Source: Methylobacterium sp. Leaf123 (lineage in GTDB: Bacteria > Pseudomonadota > Alphaproteobacteria > Rhizobiales > Beijerinckiaceae). Taken from it: DNA of 64,000 nucleotides. The number at the start of each line of letters is the position of its first letter. Within the stretch, counting starts at the first letter, position 1. The stretch is taken from contig NZ_LMNS01000004.1 in the NCBI RefSeq assembly GCF_001423405.1, positions 84,056-148,055 on the forward strand, written 5' to 3'. The translations under genes and the position numbers were made by a program. Under the pieces are notes generated by a model. That model saw only the letters and a program-made list of their open reading frames with translations. It was not told the origin of the DNA and ran no database searches. Positions 56,346-64,000 of the stretch are shown here, in pieces.

Positions 56346-56864
56346 ATGACTTCATCCGATCCCGAGGCCGTCTCCGCCTCGGCCTACCGCGAAGCGATGG
56401 CGCAGATCGCGAGTGCGGTGCATCTCGTGACCACGGACGGGCCCGGCGGCCGGGCGGGCGTCACGGCAACCTCGGTGTGCAGCGTCAGCGACGGTCCGCC
56501 GACATTGCTGGTCTGCCTCAATCGCGGCTCGTCCGCCTATCCGGCCTTTCTGCGCAACGGGGTGCTGTGCATCAACACGCTCACGGCGGCGCAGGAAGGC
56601 CTCTCCGCCGATTTCGCCGGCCGCGTGCCGCAGGCGGAACGCTTCGCGGAACCAGCCTGGGGCACGCTGCAGACCGGGGCACCGGTGCTGGCAGGCGCCC
56701 TCGTCAGCTTCGATTGCCGGATCGTCGATCGCCACGAGGTCGGCACGCATGACGTGCTGATCTGCACGGTCGAGGCGCTCGCCGAGATCAGCGGCGCCGA
56801 CAGCCTGCTTTATGCCGGGCGGCACTATCGCGTCCTGCCGCGCGAGGGCTCCAAAGGCGGCTGA
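56346..56864 (+). CDS. Flavin reductase-like FMN-binding protein
   Basis: The 172-residue protein has the split-barrel flavin reductase fold: [43 protein letters not shown], and a C-terminal [12 protein letters not shown]. It should reduce FMN with NAD(P)H and feed a partner oxygenase, as RutF or HpaC do. No oxygenase is adjacent. ATG 56346 follows GAGAGG. It is divergent from ureD and sits in a nitrogen/purine neighbourhood. Confidence 0.88.
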   Translation: MTSSDPEAVSASAYREAMAQIASAVHLVTTDGPGGRAGVTATSVCSVSDGPPTLLVCLNRGSSAYPAFLRNGVLCINTLTAAQEGLSADFAGRVPQAERFAEPAWGTLQTGAPVLAGALVSFDCRIVDRHEVGTHDVLICTVEALAEISGADSLLYAGRHYRVLPREGSKGG

Positions 56865-57082
56865 TCGCCCTTGCCGAGGCGGTAGGCCGCATCGCCGACC
56901 TGTTCCGGCAACGAACATCATCGAGGCGCTACGCCGGCAGCCTCGAAGCCCGCCGCGCCGTCTCTCCCGGCCGACCGATGCCGTGGGATCGACGCTTCAA
57001 GCGTGCTTCGAGGCCAAGCTTGCGCCCGGCCGCTCGGCAGGGAGCGGACGGGTCGACCGAAGCAAGGTCGCCCAACCGGCGC

Positions 57083-57331
57083 TCAGCGCTCGTAGTGGCG
57101 CGCGCGGGCGGTGTTAGCGTTGAAGGTGCTGCGGCTCGGGCGCTGCGGCGCGAACGAGCTGGGATCGCGATCCGGAAGGCCGAACAGGTTCAGCGGCTCG
57201 GCCGAGCGGGGAACGCTGCCAGTCGTCTCCGGCTGCTGCGCCCCGACCATCCGGCCCCGATCGCCCGCGAAAGCGCCACCGGCCGAGACAGCGAGCACGA
57301 CGAGTGCGGCGGAGAAGATGCGTACGGACAT
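57083..57331 (-). CDS. Small secreted protein, function unknown
   Basis: The 82-residue protein has a signal peptide (SVRIFSAALVVLAVSAGGAFA, cut after about residue 22) and a mature part of about 60 residues rich in polar and basic residues, ending ARARHYER. It is not recognised. The ATG at 57331 is preceded by AGGAGA, a strong ribosome site. The site overlaps a perfect inverted repeat at 57343-57364, suggesting translational control. It is probably a small envelope protein. Confidence 0.65.
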   Translation of the reverse strand: MSVRIFSAALVVLAVSAGGAFAGDRGRMVGAQQPETTGSVPRSAEPLNLFGLPDRDPSSFAPQRPSRSTFNANTARARHYER

Positions 57332-57342
57332 TTTCTTGTCTC

Positions 57343-57364
57343 CTGAACGAGTTGCTTCGTTCAG
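57343..57364 (-). promoter_or_regulatory. Hairpin over the ribosome-binding site of the small secreted protein
   Basis: CTGAACGA (57343-57350) and TCGTTCAG (57357-57364) form a perfect 8-base stem with a 6-base loop, in the mRNA leader of the minus-strand gene starting at 57331. The AGGAG ribosome site (57340-57344) shares its first two bases with the stem. This could hold translation down until the stem opens. Confidence 0.5.
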
Positions 57365-57829
57365 GGAGTTAAGCACGTCGCGGGCGCAATGCTCACAGAT
57401 TTTGTGCAGTGAAGCCCGCCGAATAGCCATCGTTTGCATACGATATGGGCATCGCGAGATCGCTACACAGCCCCCGAGCTAATTGGTGCAGCCTCATAGC
57501 GCTATATTTCCTATCCGTTTCCGGTACTTAGACGAAACGTAGAGGAATCTGCCTGCTTGCTTAGCATGTGGCACAATCCTTTCCCGCCATGTGCGTGCGG
57601 GCACGGCGCGCGTTTCTGCCGGGACTAAACGGGCGGCACCCACTGTAGCAGCGCCGCAGCCTCACCCCCCCGGCCGATCGCCGCCGTCAGCGCCCTGCCG
57701 TCTCTCCCGCTTGGGCCCATCCGGGCCGCTACAGGACAAGCGGCACGGCCGGGAGGCCGCGGTCTATAATCCTCCGCGCCGGCGACCGCGCCGCGACTTC
57801 CAGCTCACGGCATCGTTCTGAAGATTAGA
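57365..57829. other. Divergent intergenic region, no gene supported
   Basis: About 465 bases upstream of the small secreted protein and before the degenerate repeat at 57830. A 76-codon frame at 57591 on the plus strand has no recognisable sequence. GC content dips around 57420-57550 compared with the surroundings, as expected for a promoter zone, but no defined promoter was identified. Confidence 0.4.
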
Positions 57830-57900
57830 TTCCGCGCGATGCTCTCGCTTCATTTTTGCATCGTCGCGAACGCCAGCGCCCCCTGTCCGGACGATGCTCT
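57830..57900 (-). mobile_element. MITE-like palindromic element, copy 3 (degenerate)
   Basis: Aligned in the same direction as 17439-17539, this stretch keeps GCATCGT, TCTGAAGATTAGATTC in place of the left hairpin, GATGCTCT, TTTTTGCATC and the right end GGACGATGCTCT. The central part has diverged and shortened. It ends 15 bases before the start codon of the uraD-uraH fusion gene and overlaps the open frame extending upstream of that gene. Confidence 0.65.
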
Positions 57901-57915
57901 CACCAAGGCCCGTTC

Positions 57916-58797
57916 ATGCCCCTGACCCTCGACGCGCTCAATGCGGCCTCCGAAGCGGATTTCGTCGCCGCCCTTGGCGCGATCTTCGAACATGCGCCCT
58001 GGGTCGCCGAGGCCGCAGCGGCCCGGCGGCCATTCGGAAGCGTAGAGGCTTTGTTCGCGGCCATGCGCGAGGCGGTTCTCGCAGCGCCCGCGGCGCGGCG
58101 GCTCGCCCTGCTGCAGGGCCATCCCGAACTCGCCGGCCGCTCGGCCCGCGCCGGCACCATCGCCGCCGATTCCATCGCCGAGCAGGCCGCCGCCGGGCTC
58201 GATCGCTTGAGCGAGGCGGAATACGCGCGGTTCGCGGCGCTCAACGCCGCCTATGCCGAGACCTTCGGCTTCCCGTTCATCCTCTGCATCAAGCGGCACG
58301 GCCGCGCCTCGCTGCTGCGGCAGTTCGAGACCCGGCTGTCCAGCGACGCGGCGCGCGAGCGGGAGACGGCCGAGGCCGAAATCCTCCGGATCGCGGCGAT
58401 CCGCCTCGACGCCCTCGTCGAGGGGGAGGGGCGGCTGCGCACCACGGGGCGGCTCTCGACCCATGTGCTCGATACGGTGGCCGGCCGGCCAGCGGCGGGC
58501 GTCGTGGTCGAACTCGCCGAGATCGTCGGGGACGAATCGGTGACGGTCGCCCGCACCGTGACCAATGCCGACGGGCGCACCGACAGCCCGCTGATCGGCG
58601 GTCGCCCGGTGCCGATCGCGACCTACGAGCTCCGCTTCTACATCGGCGCGTATTTCTGCCGCACCGGGCTCACCCTGCCGGATCCGGCCTTCCTCGATGT
58701 GGTGCCGATCCGCTTCGGCGTGGCCGAGCCGGAGGGGCAGTATCACGTCCCTCTCGTTGCCAGCCCCTGGAGCTACCAGACCTATCGCGGAAGCTGA
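57916..58797 (+). CDS. Fused OHCU decarboxylase / 5-hydroxyisourate hydrolase
   Basis: The 293-residue protein joins two steps of urate degradation. Residues 1 to about 165 are OHCU decarboxylase (UraD), with His69 in GHPELAG, FAALNAAYAETFGFPFI and the conserved K in the CIKRHGR segment. Residues about 178-293 are HIU hydrolase (UraH, transthyretin-like), with STHVLDTVAGRPAAGV, TNADGRTDSPLI and the C-terminal SYQTYRGS. The product converts HIU to S-allantoin. Uricase is not in the window. The start is ATG 57916; the frame upstream reads through a repeat. Confidence 0.95.
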   Translation: MPLTLDALNAASEADFVAALGAIFEHAPWVAEAAAARRPFGSVEALFAAMREAVLAAPAARRLALLQGHPELAGRSARAGTIAADSIAEQAAAGLDRLSEAEYARFAALNAAYAETFGFPFILCIKRHGRASLLRQFETRLSSDAARERETAEAEILRIAAIRLDALVEGEGRLRTTGRLSTHVLDTVAGRPAAGVVVELAEIVGDESVTVARTVTNADGRTDSPLIGGRPVPIATYELRFYIGAYFCRTGLTLPDPAFLDVVPIRFGVAEPEGQYHVPLVASPWSYQTYRGS

Positions 58798-60158
58798 GCA
58801 TCGCCGAACAGGTGCCGGGCGAGCCGCGAATGCTCCTCGCGCAGGCGGCCGGTCTCGATGCCGAGCGGCTGCCCGTCGATCACCCGCCAGCGCCCCGCCA
58901 CCATCACCCGGTCGGCCCGATGCGCCCCGCACAGCACCAGCGCGGCGAGCGGGTCGTGCGCGCCGGAGAAGCGCAGTTCGTCCAGGGTGAACAGGGCCAG
59001 ATCCGCTTCCCGGCCGGGCTCGATCCGGCCGATGTCGCTGCGCCCGAGGCAGGCGGCGGAGCCTTGCGTCGCCCAGCGCAGGGCATCGAGATGGGTCACG
59101 GCTTCCGCGCCGTAGGTCAGGCGGTTGATCATCAGGGCGTGGCGCACGCCCTCGATCAGGTTGGAATTGTCGTTCGAGGCCGAGCCATCGACGCCGAGGC
59201 CGACCGGCGAGCCCGCTGCCTCCAACTCGCAGGTCCGACACTGGCCCGAGGCGAGCACCATGTTCGAGGTCGGGCAATGGCACACTCCAACGCCGGCCGC
59301 GCCGAGGCGGTGCACCTCGTCGTCGTTGAAGTGGATGCCGTGGGCGAGCCAGGCCCGCGAATTCATCCAGCCGACCTCCTTGAGGTAATCGACCGGGCGC
59401 TGGCCGAACGCCTCAAGGCAAAAGGCGTTCTCGTCACGGGTCTCGCCGAGATGGGTGTGGAGCGGGCAATCGTAGCGCTCGGCCAGCGCGGCGCTCTCGC
59501 GCATCAGCCGCTTGGTGACGGCGAAGGGCGAGCAGGGGGCAAGCCCGATCCGCACCATCGCGCCGGGCGCGGGATCGTGGAACAGGCGCAGCACCCGCTC
59601 GCTGTCGGCGAGGATGGTGTCGTCGTCCTGCACCAGCGCCTTGGGCGGCAGGCCGCCCTCTTCCTGCGACAGGCTCATCGAGCCGCGGGTGACGACGGCG
59701 CGGATGCCGAGGCGCCGCGCCTCCTCGACCTGGATGTCGACGGCATTCTCCAGCCCCTGCGGGAACAGGTAGTGGTGGTCACCCGCCGTGGTGCAGCCCG
59801 ACAGCAGCAGTTCCGTGTAGGCGAGCCGCGTCGCGAGCCGGAAGGCGTCCGGCGTCAGCCGCCCCCAGATCCCGTAGAGCGCCTGCAGCCATGGAAACAG
59901 CGGCTTGTTGATCGCCGCCGGATGGGCGCGCGTCAGCGTCTGGAAGAAGTGGTGATGCGTGTTGATGAGGCCGGGGATGACGACATGCCGCCCGGCCTCA
60001 AAGGTCTCGTCCACCGGCGCGGCGGGCTGCCCGCCAGCCGGCACCCGCTCAGAGATGCGGCTGCCCTCGACGACGACGCCCCCGCCGGCCCCGTCCGCCA
60101 GGATCGCGAGGGGATCGCGTATCCAGAGCCGCCGCGCGACCGTGCCATCCGCTGCCAT
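58782..60158 (-). CDS. 8-oxoguanine deaminase-like amidohydrolase
   Basis: The 458-residue protein is a zinc amidohydrolase of the TRZ/ATZ and 8-oxoguanine deaminase branch. Metal ligands are seen in NTHHHFFQTL, PLHTHLGE, WLAHGIHF and GLGVDGSASND. The substrate segment NMVLASGQC and the beside-lying urate degradation gene favour a purine substrate. It is convergent with the OHCU/HIU gene and overlaps it by 16 bases. ATG 60158 is used. Guanine deaminase or an atrazine-type hydrolase is the alternative. Confidence 0.85.
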   Translation of the reverse strand: MAADGTVARRLWIRDPLAILADGAGGGVVVEGSRISERVPAGGQPAAPVDETFEAGRHVVIPGLINTHHHFFQTLTRAHPAAINKPLFPWLQALYGIWGRLTPDAFRLATRLAYTELLLSGCTTAGDHHYLFPQGLENAVDIQVEEARRLGIRAVVTRGSMSLSQEEGGLPPKALVQDDDTILADSERVLRLFHDPAPGAMVRIGLAPCSPFAVTKRLMRESAALAERYDCPLHTHLGETRDENAFCLEAFGQRPVDYLKEVGWMNSRAWLAHGIHFNDDEVHRLGAAGVGVCHCPTSNMVLASGQCRTCELEAAGSPVGLGVDGSASNDNSNLIEGVRHALMINRLTYGAEAVTHLDALRWATQGSAACLGRSDIGRIEPGREADLALFTLDELRFSGAHDPLAALVLCGAHRADRVMVAGRWRVIDGQPLGIETGRLREEHSRLARHLFGDAQLPR

Positions 60159-60434
60159 GCCGATTCCCGAGATCTTCGAAAGGTGAGACCGGACCCGTCA
60201 CCGATCTGGCTCTATCGAACAGCGAAACTAGGGGTCACGTCGCCGCGGCGAAAGCGTCTACCTTGAGACCTGTGGTGGAAGCGTCGCAGAACTTCGCGTT
60301 TTGATACATGGATCTATGGACGCCACGCGGAGGCGCCCCTATCTTTGCTGAAAGCTTCCGCGACGGGTGCCGGTGCACGCGATGCGAAAGCCCACGGCCG
60401 GCGTTGTCCTTCTCCGACCCCGAGAGGATTTTCC

Positions 60435-61082
60435 ATGTCGCGCGGCAGCCGCTTTCCGACCCTGCTCCTCGTGCTCGGCACGATCCTGACGGCAGCCCCT
60501 GCGGGCGCCGAGGACAAGCCCGGCGCGCCATCCCCCGAGACCAAATCCGCGGGCCAGTGGACCGATCCACCGGCCAAGGTGAACACCCCGGCGATGAACG
60601 CCGCCGCGGCGAAACCGATCGCGATGCCTGCAAAGATCGAAGAGCCCAAGGTCTCAACCCGCGCCGAAGCCCGGCCGACCCGACGCACGGCTCGGGTCCG
60701 CCGGGAGCGGATTCGAACGGCCGCGAGCCGCGCCCGGCCGATCCGACAGGTGCGGGTGGCGATGTCGCGGAGGGACGAGAGTCGACCGACCCGGCGGGTC
60801 GTGGCCCGGATGGCGCCGACACCGCGGACGTTCAGGGCGACGGGACGGAGCCTGAGTCCGGTCTACGGGTTCATCGCGCCGGATGCCCCGGCCGACGCCT
60901 ATTACGAACAGCGCCGCATCGGGAGCGTCGGGAACCGACCGGGCCATCTCGGTCTCCCCTCGGACGGCGGACCGGCCTATCGCACCGTCGGGATGCGCGG
61001 GGACGGCCACCTCGTCATGCGGTGGCGCGGGCCGGGCGTACCGACCGGTCTCATGATCGACCGCCCATCGCCATTCGACTGA
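60435..61082 (+). CDS. Basic secreted protein, function unknown
   Basis: The 215-residue protein has a signal peptide (FPTLLLVLGTILTAAPAGA, cut near residue 25) and a mature chain whose centre (about residues 80-140) is very rich in arginine (RPTRRTARVRRERIR and similar). The C-terminal part has DAYYEQRRIGSVGN and GMRGDGHLVMRWR. No family was recognised. The ATG at 60435 follows GAGAGGA; the frame is open from 60345. High basic charge suggests binding to anionic envelope polymers, but this is a guess. Confidence 0.6.
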   Translation: MSRGSRFPTLLLVLGTILTAAPAGAEDKPGAPSPETKSAGQWTDPPAKVNTPAMNAAAAKPIAMPAKIEEPKVSTRAEARPTRRTARVRRERIRTAASRARPIRQVRVAMSRRDESRPTRRVVARMAPTPRTFRATGRSLSPVYGFIAPDAPADAYYEQRRIGSVGNRPGHLGLPSDGGPAYRTVGMRGDGHLVMRWRGPGVPTGLMIDRPSPFD

Positions 61083-61158
61083 TTCGCCGAGGAAGCGGGT
61101 GGTCGGCTCCGCCCTTCGATAAGGCGGGGCCGTCAGAGATCAGAGAGGGAAGGGCCGC

Positions 61159-61392
61159 TCAGCGCGCGCGGCCGGGACGTGCCGGTTCGAACACGATGCG
61201 GCGGTGATAGGCGCACCAGCTCTTGCCATCGGCAACCGGAGCCCCGCAGCACACGGCCTGGTCGCTCGGCTCACCGATGATGAACTTGCAGACGAAAGTG
61301 CCGGATTGCGCGAAGGGGACACGAAGATCGGCGGAGGGTTCGGCAATCGCATCGGCCTCACCGACTTGCGGCAGGCGGAAAAGCTGGTTCAT
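61159..61392 (-). CDS. Mini-protein resembling the C-terminal part of GcrA
   Basis: The 77-residue protein holds CKFIIGEP, CCGAP and WCAYHRRIVFEP, the cysteine/histidine pattern seen at the C-terminus of GcrA-family cell-cycle regulators. The N-terminal helix-turn-helix DNA-binding half of GcrA is missing, as the frame only extends 17 codons further upstream without similarity. It could bind zinc and act as a partner or regulator, or be the remnant of a larger gene. ATG 61392 is used. Confidence 0.6.
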   Translation of the reverse strand: MNQLFRLPQVGEADAIAEPSADLRVPFAQSGTFVCKFIIGEPSDQAVCCGAPVADGKSWCAYHRRIVFEPARPGRAR

Positions 61393-61923
61393 CGTGCGGA
61401 CACTCGGTGTTCGGACTCGCTGGACCCAAGCGAGGGGCGGCACAGCGCCCTGGGCCTGGACGGATGTTTCGGCCGGCCCGCTCGCCTTATGCGATCCGTA
61501 CGGCGAGGTTCAGTCCCGGCTGAATGCGGGACCGGCGTCGCGAACGGGCGCAAGACGAAGGTCGGCTGATTGTCTGGCGTAAGTATACCTGATTCCCCGA
61601 TAAACAACCCCTGAGCCGGCGCGACAGCTGCGCGCTGGAAGCAGGGTTAGCGCGTTCACCAGGCGAAAGGCCGGCGGAGACCTGCCGGAAAAACCCTGTG
61701 AAAACGATAATCGAAGTTGAGGCACAACGTTCCCGATCCGGTGAACGGCTCACCGCGTGACCGGTGCTCGCGTTCCTTGCGACGCGCGCGTGCGGAAGCT
61801 ATCCCGCTTCGGAGTGCCTCATAAAAATCCCCGTCTCCGATCGTCTCTCCACTTGGCATGGCGGCGCAGCGGGCATTGAGTGAGCGACACGATTCCTTTG
61901 GAAGACGGCGCATCGGGCCTCGC
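61393..61923. other. Long intergenic region, possible small ORF
   Basis: About 530 bases separate the GcrA-like gene and the epimerase. A 67-codon minus-strand frame at 61656-61859 (MPSGETIGDG start) has no known match and its codon use is less GC-biased than the neighbours, so I do not call it. No strong palindrome or promoter pair was recognised. The region is less GC-rich around 61565-61600. Confidence 0.4.
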
Positions 61924-62937
61924 ATGCATGCTCTCGTCACGGGCTCGGCCGGCTTCATCGGCCATGCGCTGAGCCGCCGTCTGCTGGCGGCGGGCTTCGG
62001 CGTGACGGGCTTCGACGGCCTCTCGCCCTATTACGACGTCGGGCTGAAGCGGGCCCGGCACGCGGATCTCGCCCGATCTCCCGGTTTCGAGGCGGTGGAA
62101 GCGCGGCTCGAGACGCCCGGCGCGCTCCTCGACGTGATGGCACGGGTGAAGCCAGATCTGGTCTTCCATCTCGCGGCGCAGGCGGGCGTTCGCTACAGCC
62201 TCATCGACCCCGGCGCCTATGTCGAAGCGAATCTCGTCGGCTTCGCCAACCTGCTGGAGGCGGTGCGCGCCCACCCCGTCAAGCACCTGCTCGTCGCCTC
62301 GACCAGTTCGGCCTATGGCGGCAATGCGAGCGTGCCGTTCCGCGAGACCGACCGGGCGGTCTCGCCGCTCACCCTCTACGCCGCCTCGAAGCTCGCCAAC
62401 GAGGCGATGGCGCATTCCTACGCCCACCTGTTCCGCGTGCCGACGACAGCGTTCCGCTTCTTCACGGTCTACGGACCGTGGGGGCGGCCGGACATGGCCC
62501 TGTTCCTGTTCACCCGGAAGATCCTGGCGGGCGAGCCGATCGAGGTGTTCGGCGAGGGGGCGGCGGAGCGCGACTTCACCTTCATCGACGATCTCATCGA
62601 CGCGATCGTCGCGCTGTCGGAGCGCCCGCCGCCGATGCCGTCCGAGGGCGGCCCGGTCTCGGCGGCCGACACCCTGAGCAGCGTCGCACCCTATCGTCTG
62701 GTCAATATCGGCGGCGGCCGTCCGGTCCGGCTCGATGCCATGATCGGCGCCCTGGAGGCGGCCCTGGGTCGCAAGGCCGAGCGCGTGCTCAAGCCGCTGC
62801 CGCCCGGCGACGTGATCCGGACCCATGCAAGCCCCGACCTGCTGCGCGACCTCGTCGGCAAACTGCCCGAGACACCGCTGGAGACTGGCATCCCCGCCTT
62901 CGTGAGGTGGTATCTCGACTATTACGGGGACCAATAG
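61924..62937 (+). CDS. UDP-glucuronate 4-epimerase-like NAD-dependent sugar epimerase
   Basis: The 337-residue extended SDR has the NAD loop GSAGFIGHALSRRLL, the active-site STSSAYG and YAASK, and FFTVYGPWGRPDMALF, typical of UDP-glucuronate 4-epimerases (UDP-GlcA to UDP-GalA). The next gene encodes a UDP-glucose dehydrogenase, which supplies the substrate. It serves polysaccharide or lipopolysaccharide synthesis in the cytosol. ATG 61924 is used; the open frame starts at 61858. Confidence 0.93.
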   Translation: MHALVTGSAGFIGHALSRRLLAAGFGVTGFDGLSPYYDVGLKRARHADLARSPGFEAVEARLETPGALLDVMARVKPDLVFHLAAQAGVRYSLIDPGAYVEANLVGFANLLEAVRAHPVKHLLVASTSSAYGGNASVPFRETDRAVSPLTLYAASKLANEAMAHSYAHLFRVPTTAFRFFTVYGPWGRPDMALFLFTRKILAGEPIEVFGEGAAERDFTFIDDLIDAIVALSERPPPMPSEGGPVSAADTLSSVAPYRLVNIGGGRPVRLDAMIGALEAALGRKAERVLKPLPPGDVIRTHASPDLLRDLVGKLPETPLETGIPAFVRWYLDYYGDQ

Positions 62938-63168
62938 AGCTCTTGCGGGCCAGGGCATCCAGAGAAGAGCCCCTGGAGGGCGCGTCGCACCGCCCTCGTT
63001 CCCGAAAACGGATCACAGCCTTTCGGGGTCTCACCTTCCCCGGATGCGCCCACTCCGGCCACGCTGAGCGAATTGCCCGCACCGGAAAATATGCCGACCC
63101 TCGCGACGGGCGGTCTCCTCGACATTTTTTGAGGATCGGGTCCGCCGCTTCAGGGAGACGGACCACCG

Positions 63169-64000
63169 ATGCGCATCGCGATGATTGGCTCGGGCTATGT
63201 CGGCCTCGTGTCGGGTGCCTGCCTCGCCGATTTCGGCCACGAGGTCGTCTGCATCGACAAGGATCCGGACAAGATCGCCGCCCTCAACGAGGGCCGCATG
63301 CCGATCTACGAGCCGGCCTCGATACCCTCGTCGCCGAGAACGTGCGGGCTAAACGCCTCTCTTTCTCCACCGATCTCAAGCCCGCCGTGGCGCAGGCGCA
63401 AGCCGTGTTCATCGCGGTCGGCACCCCGTCCCGCCGCGGCGACGGCTTTGCCGACCTCTCCTACGTCTACGCCGCCGCCCGCGAGATCGCTTCGGCGCTG
63501 ACCGGCTACACCGTGGTCGTCACCAAATCGACCGTGCCCGTCGGCACCGGCGATGAGGTCGAGCGCATCATCCGCGAGGCCCGGCCCGATATAGATGTCG
63601 GCGTCGCCTCCAACCCCGAATTCCTGCGCGAGGGCGCCGCCATCGGCGACTTCAAGCGGCCCGACCGCATCGTCATCGGCGCCGAGGACAACCGCGCGGC
63701 CGCCGTGATGCAGGAGGTCTACCGCCCGCTCTACCTCAACCAGGCGCCGATCCTGTTCACCGGACGGCGCACGGCCGAGCTGACCAAATATGCCGCCAAC
63801 GCGTTCCTGGCGACCAAGATCACCTTCATCAACGAGATCGCGGATCTGTGCGAGCAGGTCGGCGCCAACGTGCAGGAGGTCGCCCGCGGCATCGGCCTCG
63901 ATAACCGCATCGGCTCCAAGTTCCTGCATGCCGGGCCGGGCTATGGCGGCTCGTGCTTCCCGAAGGACACGCTGGCCCTGGTGAAGACGGCGCAGGATTA
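63169..64000 (+). pseudogene. UDP-glucose 6-dehydrogenase, frameshifted and cut by window end
   Basis: The enzyme oxidises UDP-glucose to UDP-glucuronate. From ATG 63169 the first 49 codons are normal ([19 protein letters not shown], then [10 protein letters not shown]). At 63315-63317 one G is missing compared with the expected CCGGGCCTC, so the original frame reads into unrelated sequence and ends at 63501. From about 63318 the +1-shifted frame gives [31 protein letters not shown] and the catalytic-cysteine block GGSCFPKDT near the window end. The gene is otherwise intact, so it is either a recent pseudogene or a base-call error. The remainder is beyond 64000. Confidence 0.85.

Noticed and set aside
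61656..61859. 67-codon minus-strand frame upstream of the epimerase
   Set aside because: No similarity to known proteins and weak third-position GC bias compared with neighbours.

Overview
The window is high-GC alphaproteobacterial DNA and fits the Methylobacterium/Methylorubrum (M. extorquens-like) group. The supporting gene content is bacteriochlorophyll genes (bchD, bchO) beside carotenoid genes (crtI, crtB), a propionyl-CoA carboxylase biotin subunit of the ethylmalonyl-CoA/glyoxylate-regeneration type, a class I lysyl-tRNA synthetase, a urease operon with a fused gamma/beta subunit, and many rhizobiales-type intergenic palindromes. The organism name is an inference from gene content; no database was searched.

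Layout. 1-6.8 kb: purine/cytidine salvage (phosphorylase, cdd), two small genes, then a lipid A/Kdo operon on the minus strand (acyltransferase, waaA, lpxK), a phosphoesterase and a receiver-only response regulator. 7-23 kb: a two-domain cold-shock protein, a repeat-derived small ORF, an M17 peptidase, a TPR lipoprotein, rpmB with a clear promoter and terminator, an AEC transporter, lysK, a Sel1 protein, a PIN/Phd toxin-antitoxin pair, prfB with a programmed +1 frameshift, an M23 peptidase, bcp and a large AsmA-like protein. 23-33 kb: fatty acid desaturase, tyrS, anmK, a solitary McrB-N-terminal-like (DUF3578) protein, an orphan antitoxin-like regulator, aroC, ribB, a histone-deacetylase-like protein and an L,D-transpeptidase lipoprotein. 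33-43 kb: pccA, small enzymes, and an EF-P module (epmB, epmA, efp). 43-50 kb: a second two-domain cold-shock protein, DUF192, then bchD-bchO-crtI-crtB with a PpsR/CrtJ-type palindrome at crtI. 50-60 kb: a nitrogen-scavenging block: ureD, ureAB, a SpoT-like HD hydrolase, ureC, ureE, ureF, ureG, then a flavin reductase, a fused OHCU decarboxylase/HIU hydrolase and an 8-oxoguanine deaminase-like enzyme. 60-64 kb: a basic secreted protein, a GcrA-tail-like mini-protein, a UDP-glucuronate epimerase and a frameshifted UDP-glucose dehydrogenase cut by the window end.

How parts work together. Purine breakdown (8-oxoguanine deamination, urate to allantoin) can feed urea to urease. Ugd and the epimerase would make UDP-glucuronate and UDP-galacturonate for surface polysaccharide. 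EpmA and EpmB would place beta-lysine on Lys33 of EF-P. No phage, integrase, transposase gene, CRISPR array, rRNA or tRNA was seen. The mobile signal is a family of about 100-bp MITE-like elements with 12-bp terminal inverted repeats, plus two further families of intergenic palindromes.
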